Positions 34,721 through 42,913 of a stretch of DNA of 64,000 nt are shown here, one piece after another. Origin of the DNA: Ignavibacteriaceae bacterium (lineage in GTDB: Bacteria > Bacteroidota > Ignavibacteria > Ignavibacteriales > Ignavibacteriaceae); NCBI GenBank assembly GCA_023229425.1, contig JALNZG010000001.1, positions 248,001 to 312,000 on the forward strand, written 5' to 3'. Made by a program: the position numbers and the translations under genes. The notes under the pieces are model-generated. The model was not told the DNA's origin. It made no database searches and saw nothing but the letters and a program-made list of their open reading frames with translations. How positions within the stretch are numbered: the stretch's first letter is position 1; each line of letters starts with the position of its first letter.

Positions 34721-36013
34721 ATGAAAAAGTGTTTTATTTTGTTACTGATCTCGTTTCTATTTATTAACTGTTCAAAAGACAGTACAACTTCTCCACCTAC
34801 TTCTAATTCTCAATCGACTGGGCAAGTATTTTTCAAAATTGATAGAGAAAATGCCCCAGAAAATGTTACTTCCATTACTGCCTATCTTACACGACAAGGT
34901 TTTGAAACAATAATGGGAAGTCTCAATCTAGTTTCTGATTCAACAGCAGATATAATAATTAAAGATATTCCAATTGGTCTTTGGCAATTAAAAGTCGAAG
35001 CAAAGGATGCAAATAATGTCGTAGTTTATTCCGGAGAAGCAGAAGTTACAATCATAGAAAATGTGGTTGTACAAGTAAGTCTTACATTGATTCCAACTAG
35101 TACGGGAACAGGAAGTGTTTATATTATTGTTAATTGGGGAAAGAGTCCTCTAAATTGGAGTAACCAAGTAAGCCAAATTTCTAACAATTTGCAATCTGTA
35201 TTTTTTGTTGATCCTCAAATAGGTTGGGCATCAGGAGATAAGGGTGTATTATTGAGTACAACAGATGGAGGTAAAACTTGGAATGTTAAACCAGTATTTA
35301 CTTCAAATAGATTAAATTCGATCTGGTTTCTTTCAAGAGAAAATGGATACATCGTTGGTGAAAACGGGATGATAATGAGAACTTCTAATAGTGGACTAAA
35401 TTGGTCCCAGGATTCTTCTGTAACCAGAAATACACTTTACGCAATAAGGTTTCTTGATAGTAAAATTGGATATGCTGTTGGGGCAAATGGAACTATCATC
35501 AGAACCACAAATGGGGGAACAACCTGGTCTCTCCAGAACTCTAATTTATCATATTATTTATTGTTATCTGTCTATTTCATAAATCAGAATGTCGGTTGGA
35601 TAGTTGGCCAGAGTGGAAGAATTCTTAAAACTACTGATGGTGGAGTGAACTGGATTAATTCTGGTAGCGATTCCAGATATAGTTGGTTGCAATCAGTATT
35701 CTTTTTAAATAAAGACAATGGTATTGCTGTTGGAGGATTAGGCTCAATTATAAGAACCATTGATGGTGGATCAAGTTGGTATCAAGTACAAAGTGGAACA
35801 TCCGAACATTTAGAAGAAATTTCTTTTGTAAATGAAACTACGGGATTCGCAGTTGGTGATCACGGAACAGTCTTAAAAACTACCAATGCCGGATTGTCGT
35901 GGAATTCGCAACCGACTAATTCAAAAAATTGGCTAAATAGTGTTTTCTTTTATGACTCTAACTTTGGATGGACAGTTGGTAATAATGGAGCAATCTTAAA
36001 ATATAAACCATAG
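34721..36013 (+). CDS. lipoprotein with YCF48/BNR-like beta-propeller repeats
   Basis: 430 residues from ATG 34721, chosen because GGGAGG precedes it and it opens a lipoprotein signal (MKKCFILLLISFLFINCSKDS, lipobox Cys17). A beta-sandwich-like region (ITAYLTRQGFETIMGSLNL ... VYSGEAEVTI) precedes about seven repeats of the pattern VFFVDPQIGWASGDKGVLLSTTDGGKTW, the Ycf48/photosystem-assembly-factor-like propeller unit. Surface-anchored binding protein of unknown ligand. It interrupts the glycan gene order and separates the methyltransferase remnant from its intact relative. Confidence 0.85.
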   Translation: MKKCFILLLISFLFINCSKDSTTSPPTSNSQSTGQVFFKIDRENAPENVTSITAYLTRQGFETIMGSLNLVSDSTADIIIKDIPIGLWQLKVEAKDANNVVVYSGEAEVTIIENVVVQVSLTLIPTSTGTGSVYIIVNWGKSPLNWSNQVSQISNNLQSVFFVDPQIGWASGDKGVLLSTTDGGKTWNVKPVFTSNRLNSIWFLSRENGYIVGENGMIMRTSNSGLNWSQDSSVTRNTLYAIRFLDSKIGYAVGANGTIIRTTNGGTTWSLQNSNLSYYLLLSVYFINQNVGWIVGQSGRILKTTDGGVNWINSGSDSRYSWLQSVFFLNKDNGIAVGGLGSIIRTIDGGSSWYQVQSGTSEHLEEISFVNETTGFAVGDHGTVLKTTNAGLSWNSQPTNSKNWLNSVFFYDSNFGWTVGNNGAILKYKP

Positions 36014-36053
36014 TTTTTTATTGCGGCGATTTAACAATATTAATTAAATTTAT

Positions 36054-36090
36054 AAACCCTAATAGTCTATTTTCTGTTAGGGTTTACTTT
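36054..36090 (+). terminator. terminator after the lipoprotein gene
   Basis: AAACCCTAA (36054-36062) and TTAGGGTTT (36077-36085) form a 9-base stem followed by ACTTTTT, 41 bases past the stop. Confidence 0.75.
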
Positions 36091-36116
36091 TTAATAAAAT
36101 TGATGTTGCGGTTTTT

Positions 36117-36785
36117 ATGACTCCAAATGTAAAAAAAATTCAGAATGATAATAGAAATTATGATTATTCTTCTGGATATTCTGAGATTCGAAGGGAATAT
36201 TCGTTAATCTCTGAATTAATCATACCCAATTCGAAGGTAATCGACCTCGGATGTGGAAATGGAACATTATTGCATTTGTTGAAAGAAGAAAAGCAAATAG
36301 ATGAGACAGGAATTGAAATTTCAGAAAGTGGTCTAAACATTTGTAATAAGAAGAAGTTGAATGTTGTTAAACACAATATTGATTCAATCTTGCCATTTAA
36401 GGACAACTACTTTGACTATTCAATTTGCAATGTTACAATTCAGATGGTAATGTTTCCCGAAATCCTATTAAGTGAAATGAAAAGAATTTCAAAATATCAA
36501 ATTTTATCATTTCCTAACTTTGCATATTATAAAAATAGATTAGATATGCTTCTGAATGGAAGAATGCCTAGGCCAATGCTGTTTGATTATAAATGGCATA
36601 ACACCGGTCATATTCATCAATTTTCGTTTAACGATTTATTTGATTTATTAAACGAAATCGGGGGACTAAAAGTTAAAGAGACAAGTTTTGCTAAAACTAA
36701 TAGTGCCGCTAAAAATTTTTTGATTCAAACATTCCCAAATCTTTTTATGGCTATCCCAATATTTTATTTAGAAAAAGTATCGTGA
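36117..36785 (+). CDS. MetW-like SAM-dependent methyltransferase
   Basis: 222 residues. SKVIDLGCGNGTLLHLLKEEKQIDETGIEISE is SAM motif I-II, and the later SFPNFAYYKNRLDMLLNGRMPRPMLFDYKWHNTGHIHQFSFNDLFDLL reproduces the MetW-specific segment (SFPNF ... GRMP ... W.NT.NIH). MetW normally assists homoserine acetylation; here, inside a glycan locus, a sugar-related role is more likely. The stop overlaps the next GTG start. Confidence 0.82.
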   Translation: MTPNVKKIQNDNRNYDYSSGYSEIRREYSLISELIIPNSKVIDLGCGNGTLLHLLKEEKQIDETGIEISESGLNICNKKKLNVVKHNIDSILPFKDNYFDYSICNVTIQMVMFPEILLSEMKRISKYQILSFPNFAYYKNRLDMLLNGRMPRPMLFDYKWHNTGHIHQFSFNDLFDLLNEIGGLKVKETSFAKTNSAAKNFLIQTFPNLFMAIPIFYLEKVS

Positions 36786-37504
36786 AAAAAATTAAATATC
36801 TGATTTTAAGAGAACAATTTGAACCTTCTCTAATAGGGTTGTTTGTAAATCCTTTCTTTATAGCGCGAAGAGGATTGCTTGAAAGTATAAAAAAATTGGG
36901 GGGAGAAATTGTTGGGGAAACACTCGATGTTGGTTGTGGAACTAAACCCTATGAAAAATTTTTTTCATGTAGCAAATATATTGGATTAGAGATTGAGACA
37001 ACGATTAACCGAGAAAATAAAAATGTAGATGTTTTTTATGACGGCGGTAAGTTTCCTTTTGAAGATAAAAAATTTGATTCAATAGTGACCAATCAAGTAT
37101 TGGAACATGTCTTCACTCCAAACGAATTTTTATCAGAGATTAATAGAGTATTAAAAAAGGATGGTAAACTTTTGTTGACTGTTCCTTTCGTATGGGATGA
37201 ACACGAACAACCTTATGATTATGCTCGCTATTCTTCCTTTGGATTAGCGCATTTGCTTAAGCATCATGGGTTCGAAATTATTGAGAGTAGAAAAAGTATT
37301 AATGATTTTAGGATATTTCCCCAGTTACTTAATGCTTACATTTATAAAATTACTCAAAAGAACAAAATAGTTAGACAACTCTTCACTTTTTTTGTCATGT
37401 CTATTATTACGCTAATGGGAATTCTTTTAAGCAAAGTTCTTCCGAAAAACAACGATCTTTATCTGGATAATATTATTTTAGCAAACAAAATTGCCAATGT
37501 TTAA
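36782..37504 (+). CDS. class I SAM-dependent methyltransferase
   Basis: 240 residues, GTG start overlapping the previous stop (GTGA). ETLDVGCGTKPYEKFF, YIGLEIETTINRENKNVDVFYDGGKFPFEDKKFDSIVTNQVLEHVFTPNEFLSEINRVLKKDGKLLLTVPFVWDEHEQPYDYARYSS is a typical Methyltransf_11 enzyme with the C-terminal membrane-like segment LFTFFVMSIITLMGILLSK. It overlaps the next gene by 8 bases. Confidence 0.87.
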   Translation: MKKIKYLILREQFEPSLIGLFVNPFFIARRGLLESIKKLGGEIVGETLDVGCGTKPYEKFFSCSKYIGLEIETTINRENKNVDVFYDGGKFPFEDKKFDSIVTNQVLEHVFTPNEFLSEINRVLKKDGKLLLTVPFVWDEHEQPYDYARYSSFGLAHLLKHHGFEIIESRKSINDFRIFPQLLNAYIYKITQKNKIVRQLFTFFVMSIITLMGILLSKVLPKNNDLYLDNIILANKIANV

Positions 37505-38489
37505 CTTCTGCACTCTCTTTGATACACATTATATCTCTCGCGGATTGACGCTCTACAATTCACTTGAAAAAAACTGTGAAGATTTCCATATTTATATTTT
37601 CGCTTTTAATGATAAATGCTATTCTGTCTTGACCAAGTTAAATCTGAAAAAAGCCACGATCATTTCTTTAAAGGAATTTGAGGATGAAGAACTTCTAAAG
37701 ATCAAACCAACCCGCTCAATAGGTGAATATTGTTGGACTTCAACTTCATCGACAATTTTATTCGTTCTTGAAAAATATAAAGTTGAAAGTTGCACATATC
37801 TTGATGCCGATTTGTTTTTTTATTCTTCGCCAAAACCGATCTTTGATGAGCTTGGAGATAATTCAATTTTATTGACCGAGCATAGATATTCTCCGGAATT
37901 TATTAAATCGGATTTTAAGAAGAGTGGTAAATACTGTGTTCAGTTAATAACTTTTAGAAATGATGACCGCGGTTTAAAAGCTTTGCGCTGGTGGCGGGAA
38001 CGATGCCTGGAATGGTGTTTCGCGTATTATGAAGACGGTAAATTCGGGGATCAACTTTATTTGGAAGATTGGACGGAACGCTTTGAAGGAGTGCATGTAA
38101 TGAATCATCTTGGTGGAGGACTTGCGGGTTGGAATGTTCAGCAGTATGATTTTTTTATAAAGAATGGAAAATATTTTGGAAGAGAAAAAATCTCGGAAAA
38201 AGAATTTGAAGTTATTTTTTATCATTTCCATTATCTTTTATTTTTTACAAATGGTGAAATTGAATTAGGTAGAAGATATCTCTCAAAGGAAGCTCATAAT
38301 TATTTTTATAAACCATATATTCGTGAGTTAGAAAAAGCAAAAAATATTATCCACCAGATCGATGATAGTTTTGATCCGCATGATTCCGGTAATAAGCCGT
38401 TATTATGGAAGACTCCGTTGCTCTATGTTTATCGTCACTTAAAAGGAACATACAATATTTTTAGAAAATTAAAATATCTTGAAACATAA
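37497..38489 (+). CDS. glycosyltransferase-like protein (GT-A fold)
   Basis: 330 residues from ATG 37497 (MFNFCTLFDTHYISRGLTLYNSLEKN), overlapping the previous gene by 8 bases. CTYLDADLFFYSSPKPIFDEL contains the DxD metal/nucleotide-sugar motif, and the N-terminus resembles GT8-like putative sugar transferases acting on short chains. Substrate unknown. Confidence 0.82.
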   Translation: MFNFCTLFDTHYISRGLTLYNSLEKNCEDFHIYIFAFNDKCYSVLTKLNLKKATIISLKEFEDEELLKIKPTRSIGEYCWTSTSSTILFVLEKYKVESCTYLDADLFFYSSPKPIFDELGDNSILLTEHRYSPEFIKSDFKKSGKYCVQLITFRNDDRGLKALRWWRERCLEWCFAYYEDGKFGDQLYLEDWTERFEGVHVMNHLGGGLAGWNVQQYDFFIKNGKYFGREKISEKEFEVIFYHFHYLLFFTNGEIELGRRYLSKEAHNYFYKPYIRELEKAKNIIHQIDDSFDPHDSGNKPLLWKTPLLYVYRHLKGTYNIFRKLKYLET

Positions 38490-38490
38490 C

Positions 38491-38856
38491 ATGGCATATC
38501 TAATTAATTTAAAAACACATTCCGATAAACGTGGGAATTTGACCGTCATCGAAGAACAAATACCTTTTGATGTAAAACGTGTCTTTTATATCTACGGTGT
38601 TGATGATTCAGTTCGAGGTGGACATAGACATAAATCAACGGTGCAAGCTGCAATCTGTATTCATGGAAACTGCATTGTTTCTAACAATGACGGAGAAAAG
38701 TGTGAAGACTTTCTTCTAAATCATCCAAGTAAATGTTTAATTCTCGAAACAAAAGATTGGCATACCATGCACCATTTTACTCCTGATACGGTTTTGCTTG
38801 TCTTTGCTTCAACAAAATTTGATTCGGCAGATTATATTTACGAGGCTTATCAATGA
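38491..38856 (+). CDS. FdtA-type sugar 3,4-ketoisomerase (cupin)
   Basis: 121 residues from the ATG at 38491. A single cupin with RGGHRHKSTVQAAICIHGNC, whose His pair is the catalytic/binding site in FdtA/QdtA, and WHTMHHFTPDTVLLVFAS. FdtA converts dTDP-4-keto-6-deoxyglucose to the 3-keto isomer, the substrate of the aminotransferase encoded just downstream (4-base overlap), for dTDP-3-amino-3,6-dideoxy sugars. Confidence 0.88.
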   Translation: MAYLINLKTHSDKRGNLTVIEEQIPFDVKRVFYIYGVDDSVRGGHRHKSTVQAAICIHGNCIVSNNDGEKCEDFLLNHPSKCLILETKDWHTMHHFTPDTVLLVFASTKFDSADYIYEAYQ

Positions 38857-39938
38857 TAGAGTATGAAAATCTTGGCGAGCTAAATAAGCCCTTTTTTGAA
38901 GAATACAAAATATCATTTGAAAAAACATTAAACTCCGGCTGGTATATCTTAGGCGAAAATGTAAAACGTTTTGAAGAAGAGTTTTCTGCTTATCATCAAT
39001 TAAAATATTGTATCGGTGTTGCATCCGGGTTGGATGCGTTAGTCCTTTCGCTAAAAGCTTTGAATTATGAAAAAGATTCGGAAGTAATTGTCCCTTCGAA
39101 TACTTACATTGCTACCATATTATCAATTTTACATTGCGGGTTAAAACCGGTTTTAGTTGAACCCGAACTTGAAACATATAATATTGATCCGAAAAAAATT
39201 GAAGAAAAAATTTCCGCAAAGACAAAAGCGATAATGATCGTGCATCTTTACGGCAAGCCCTGTGATATGAGACCGATCTTAGCGTTAAAAGAAAAGTATC
39301 ATCTCGCGCTTGTTGAAGACTGTGCACAATCTCACGGGGCAAAATATTTTGGAAGACTTACAGGAACATTTGGAGAGTTTGGTGCGTTTAGTTTTTATCC
39401 TACTAAAAATTTAGGTGCGCTTGGTGATGCAGGAGCAGTATTAACTGATGATACTGCACTTTCTAAATTAATTAATCGGCTGCGGAATTATGGTTCGGAT
39501 GTGAAATACTATAATGAAATTGTCGGATACAATTCTCGTCTGCATGAAATGCAAGCCGGATTTCTTTCAATTAAACTTAAACATCTCGACGAGATAAATA
39601 CTCATAAACGAAAACTTGCAAAAATTTACTTTGACAATCTGAAAGAAGATTTTATCAAACCGGTTGTTGAAGAAAATGTTTTTGATGTTTTTCATATTTT
39701 CAATATTCGACATTCTAAACGTGGCGAATTGAAAAATTATTTGTTGAAGAATGAAATTAAAACAGAAATCCATTACCCTGTTCCACCGCATAAACAAAAA
39801 GCAATGGCAGGAATTATAAGTGAAAAAGATTTTCCGATCTCGGAAGAAATTCATGCTACAACACTTAGTTTACCGATTTCATTCTATCACACAGAAGATG
39901 ATATTTTCAAAGTTGTGGAAGTGATGAATAAGTTTTAG
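38853..39938 (+). CDS. DegT/DnrJ/EryC1 sugar aminotransferase (FdtB-like)
   Basis: 361 residues. VIVPSNTYIATILSILHCGLKPVLVEP, VEDCAQSHGAKYFGRLTGTFGEFGAFSFYPTKNLGALGDAGAVLTDD (PLP-Lys in YPTKN) and RLHEMQAGFLSIKL are the family landmarks. With the ketoisomerase it should make a 3-amino-3,6-dideoxyhexose. Overlaps the previous gene by 4 bases. The dTDP-glucose synthase and dehydratase are not in this window. Confidence 0.93.
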   Translation: MIEYENLGELNKPFFEEYKISFEKTLNSGWYILGENVKRFEEEFSAYHQLKYCIGVASGLDALVLSLKALNYEKDSEVIVPSNTYIATILSILHCGLKPVLVEPELETYNIDPKKIEEKISAKTKAIMIVHLYGKPCDMRPILALKEKYHLALVEDCAQSHGAKYFGRLTGTFGEFGAFSFYPTKNLGALGDAGAVLTDDTALSKLINRLRNYGSDVKYYNEIVGYNSRLHEMQAGFLSIKLKHLDEINTHKRKLAKIYFDNLKEDFIKPVVEENVFDVFHIFNIRHSKRGELKNYLLKNEIKTEIHYPVPPHKQKAMAGIISEKDFPISEEIHATTLSLPISFYHTEDDIFKVVEVMNKF

Positions 39939-39940
39939 TA

Positions 39941-40423
39941 ATGTATAGTTTTACTTATAAACTTTTTTATCGTTTTATTTATCGTTACGGAAACTTACTG
40001 CTAACCCCAATTCTCTTGCTCTATATGATTCCAGCAATTGTGACCTTTAATTATGAGGTAGGTCAATCTCTTTATTTGTTTGTCATTTCGGCGATCATTT
40101 TTTATGTAAATAAATTATATTATCGGCTTTACAAAATCCTTCCACTCCAAATTGAAATTGATGAAGATAAAATTATATGTAGTCAATTTTTTAGAAGGGA
40201 CAAAAAGATCATTCTGCATTTTTCTGAAATCGTAAAACTTGATGGAGGGATATTTTATGGAAAATCAAAGGGGTTAATGAAAATTGAAGGGGGAAAAAGT
40301 ACTATCGGATTTTTTCATCATCTTACGAACGCAAATATTTTTATTACCGCGTTACTGCAAAATGTTCCACTTGAAGTATATCAAAAAGTTGAAACAAAAA
40401 TTAAATCCCGTGTAGAAGTGTAA
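39941..40423 (+). CDS. small membrane protein with PH-like C-terminus
   Basis: 160 residues with two transmembrane segments near the N-terminus (YGNLLLTPILLLYMIPAIV, SLYLFVISAIIFYVNKLYY) and a soluble beta-rich tail (LQIEIDEDKIICSQFFRRDKKIILHFSEIVKLDGGIF) resembling a bacterial PH-like domain. Two bases after the aminotransferase, so last gene of the operon. No function assigned. Confidence 0.72.
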   Translation: MYSFTYKLFYRFIYRYGNLLLTPILLLYMIPAIVTFNYEVGQSLYLFVISAIIFYVNKLYYRLYKILPLQIEIDEDKIICSQFFRRDKKIILHFSEIVKLDGGIFYGKSKGLMKIEGGKSTIGFFHHLTNANIFITALLQNVPLEVYQKVETKIKSRVEV

Positions 40424-40434
40424 TTATAAAAACG

Positions 40435-40463
40435 AAAAGGCATACCAAAATAGTATGCCTTTT
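40435..40463. terminator. bidirectional terminator between glycan operon and HU
   Basis: AAAAGGCATAC, seven bases, GTATGCCTTTT: perfect 11-base arms with A and T runs at the ends, positioned between the convergent genes ending at 40423 and 40488. Confidence 0.85.
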
Positions 40464-40487
40464 ACTAACTCTCGCAAGAGGAGCAGT

Positions 40488-40781
40488 TTATTTCTTGCCG
40501 AACACAGCATCTTTTGCTTGTTTAGCAATCTTGAATTTTAGCACTTTTCTTGCTGGAATTACAATAGATTCACCTGTCTGAGGGTTTCTTCCCATTCTTT
40601 TCTTTCGAGCGGCGACAACTAATTTTCCTAAGCCCGGAAGAACGAATTGCTTTTTAGCTTCTTTATAGGAAAGAGCTACCAATTCATCTAAGAACTGACC
40701 GGCTAACTTTTTTGTTGTTCCGGTCTTCTTCGAAAGGTGATCAAGAACTTGAGACTTTGTTAGTGATTTTGTTTCTGCCAT
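40488..40781 (-). CDS. HU-family DNA-binding protein
   Basis: 97 residues with the HU core KSQVLDHLSKKTGTTKKLAGQFLDELVAL and the DNA-binding arm GLGKLVVAARKKRMGRNPQTGESIVIPARKVLKFK, containing the RNP motif. A nucleoid protein that bends DNA. Upstream lie AT-rich stretches and the inverted pair AACAACTA (40854-40861) and TAGTTGTT (40877-40884), possible regulatory sites. Confidence 0.95.
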   Translation of the reverse strand: MAETKSLTKSQVLDHLSKKTGTTKKLAGQFLDELVALSYKEAKKQFVLPGLGKLVVAARKKRMGRNPQTGESIVIPARKVLKFKIAKQAKDAVFGKK

Positions 40782-40928
40782 AATAGAATACCTCTTGTAA
40801 TGTTAGTAAAAAGTTATTTCAACAGAAAATTAAAAATATTTTTAATCAAATGAAACAACTATTTTAAATATTTTTGTAGTTGTTCCCGAAAACCCCTATA
40901 AAAACAGGGTGTAATTAATCTCAAGCAC

Positions 40929-42194
40929 TTATCCACCAAGGCTATTTAGGATTTCAACCAGCTTTGATGCGGCTTTCTTTCTTTCAAAACCTTTTACGAA
41001 CGATAAATCGGTTGAATAAGACCGAACATTCTTAAAAAACTCTTCGCCACTGTTTTGGTAAGATAAAAACATTCCAGCGTTACCGTTTTTAATTAACTCT
41101 TCAACCTCCGGATTCTCATCACCGAAACAAAGAATCGGTTTCTGCGAACGCAAATATTCAAACAATTTTCCGGGGACATGTCTTTTCTCGGTTGTGCACA
41201 CCAGAAGAAAATCGGCTGCACACAATTTTTGAATTACTTCTTGATATGGCAAAAATCCTAGAAATTCCGTTACTTTCTCAAGTCCGTTTTTAATTAGTGA
41301 TTCTCTAACCTCAGGACTTACGGTTCCAACAAATTGCAACTTAATCCGTTCCCCCTTCAATAATATTTTTTGTAGATATTCCCAAAGACGCTTTGGATTT
41401 TGAAAATCAAAAATATTTCCTGCATGTAATAATATTTTTTCATCCGAGAATTTATTCATGTGTGGGATCTTGCTAAAATTCCCTTCATTGTAGCCCCAAT
41501 AAAGTACCGCTGATTTGTTAAGAACGAAAGGATATTTTTCCACAAAATCGGCGCGAGTAGATTTTGTAACAAAAATTACGTGACTCGCATTTTTCAAAAC
41601 GCTCTTTTCAAAATACTTATCTATTTCTAAAGTTAATGTGCTTCTTCTAAAATCTTTATAATAAACTATATCAACCCACGGATCGATGAATATTGGCACA
41701 TGCGGAAGATGAAAAAGCTTGCTCAGCCGTAAACCGATTAGGTGTGTTGAATGTGGAGGACCAACTGTTATAATAGCATCGAATTTTTCATGTCTTAAAA
41801 GTTTTTTAAGAAATTTTACTGCAAAAGGATACCAACCTATGCGGGCATCAGGGATAAAAAGATTCATCCGTATCCAAATCGAAATCCGGTGCGAAAGATT
41901 TTTTCTCTCTTTCGAAATTGTTTCCGAAGAAATAAGTGGTTCAGTTTCTGATTTCCCTATGAATTTTCTATAAAGATCAAACGGTTCAAAACTTTTTATT
42001 TTATGTACTTTGATATCCAGAGGAATTTCCGCAAGCAGAGAATCATCTTTTTGCGTAAATGTTTCTTCTGCTACCGTTGCTACCGTTGATTGCCAGCCCA
42101 ATTCATTTAAATGCTTTATTAAGTGAAGCGGAAAATGAAGTGATGCTTTACCTGAAGGAGGCCAATAATAAGTGAGGAATAAAACTTTTTTCAT
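40929..42194 (-). CDS. family 4-type glycosyltransferase
   Basis: 421 residues of the GT-B fold: VLFLTYYWPPSGKASLHFPLHLIKHL N-terminal domain, DAIITVGPPHSTHLIGLRLSKLF linker, and a C-terminal domain with KILLHAGNIFDFQNPKRLWEYL, FLGFLPYQEVIQKLCAADFLLVCTTEKRHVPGKLFEYLRSQKPILCFG (PGKLFEY motif). Second gene of a two-gene minus operon overlapping the methyltransferase by 4 bases. Confidence 0.9.
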   Translation of the reverse strand: MKKVLFLTYYWPPSGKASLHFPLHLIKHLNELGWQSTVATVAEETFTQKDDSLLAEIPLDIKVHKIKSFEPFDLYRKFIGKSETEPLISSETISKERKNLSHRISIWIRMNLFIPDARIGWYPFAVKFLKKLLRHEKFDAIITVGPPHSTHLIGLRLSKLFHLPHVPIFIDPWVDIVYYKDFRRSTLTLEIDKYFEKSVLKNASHVIFVTKSTRADFVEKYPFVLNKSAVLYWGYNEGNFSKIPHMNKFSDEKILLHAGNIFDFQNPKRLWEYLQKILLKGERIKLQFVGTVSPEVRESLIKNGLEKVTEFLGFLPYQEVIQKLCAADFLLVCTTEKRHVPGKLFEYLRSQKPILCFGDENPEVEELIKNGNAGMFLSYQNSGEEFFKNVRSYSTDLSFVKGFERKKAASKLVEILNSLGG

Positions 42195-42790
42195 TGCTTT
42201 TTTATTCCGGTAAAACGAATTACAAAAGCTTCTCCCCTGTGTCCATCACCTTCATCCAGCTGAAGAGTTTCTTTAGCGAAATATTTAAAATCTAAATCTT
42301 GAAAATCATTTACGATATTTTCTAAAGAATAGAGCAAGGCGATATTTTGCGGACCGCCGGAAGTTCTGCCTAATTGGTCCTGCTCAAACGCCTCAAAAAT
42401 TATTGTGCCTCCCGGTTTCAACGACTCAATTGCTTTTTTATGAAGCCGTTCTCGTGTTTCTTCCACTAAATGAATATAAATTAATGCGACAGCATCAAAT
42501 GAATTTGACTCGATCGGAATCTCTAAAAAATTGCCCACATGATATTCGATAAGCACATTATTCTGCTTGGCAAATGTGAGCGCTTTTTCTTTGGCTTTCT
42601 CACTCCAGTCTAAAGCAACTGTATCCCAGCCTATTGAGGCGGCATAGACTGCGTTTCTTCCTTCTCCTTCACCGAAGAGAAGCAGTTTTCCGCTTGGAAG
42701 TGTATCAAGTTGCATTTTAAAAAACTCATTCGGTTTTGTCCCGAAAATGAATGTATCGGAGGCATATCGATCGTTCCACATTTCTTTCAT
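42191..42790 (-). CDS. TehB-like SAM-dependent methyltransferase
   Basis: 199 residues. MWNDRYASDTFIFGTKPNEFF opening, GKLLLFGEGEGRNAVYAASIGWDTVALDWS (motif I/II) and FDAVALIYIHLVEETRERLHKKAIESLKPGGTIIFEAF are characteristic of the TehB/SmtA-like tellurite/thiol methyltransferase group. Overlaps the following glycosyltransferase start. Confidence 0.86.
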   Translation of the reverse strand: MKEMWNDRYASDTFIFGTKPNEFFKMQLDTLPSGKLLLFGEGEGRNAVYAASIGWDTVALDWSEKAKEKALTFAKQNNVLIEYHVGNFLEIPIESNSFDAVALIYIHLVEETRERLHKKAIESLKPGGTIIFEAFEQDQLGRTSGGPQNIALLYSLENIVNDFQDLDFKYFAKETLQLDEGDGHRGEAFVIRFTGIKKQ

Positions 42791-42913
42791 AAAACTATTT
42801 CTTTTTAGGATTAAAATAATCGCTTTGATTTTAAATAGAAAACTTCGTTCTTCCTTTTCAAAAAACTTCTTATTTTGTACATGAAATTCTCTTTAGAAAA
42901 ATAAGTAATACCT

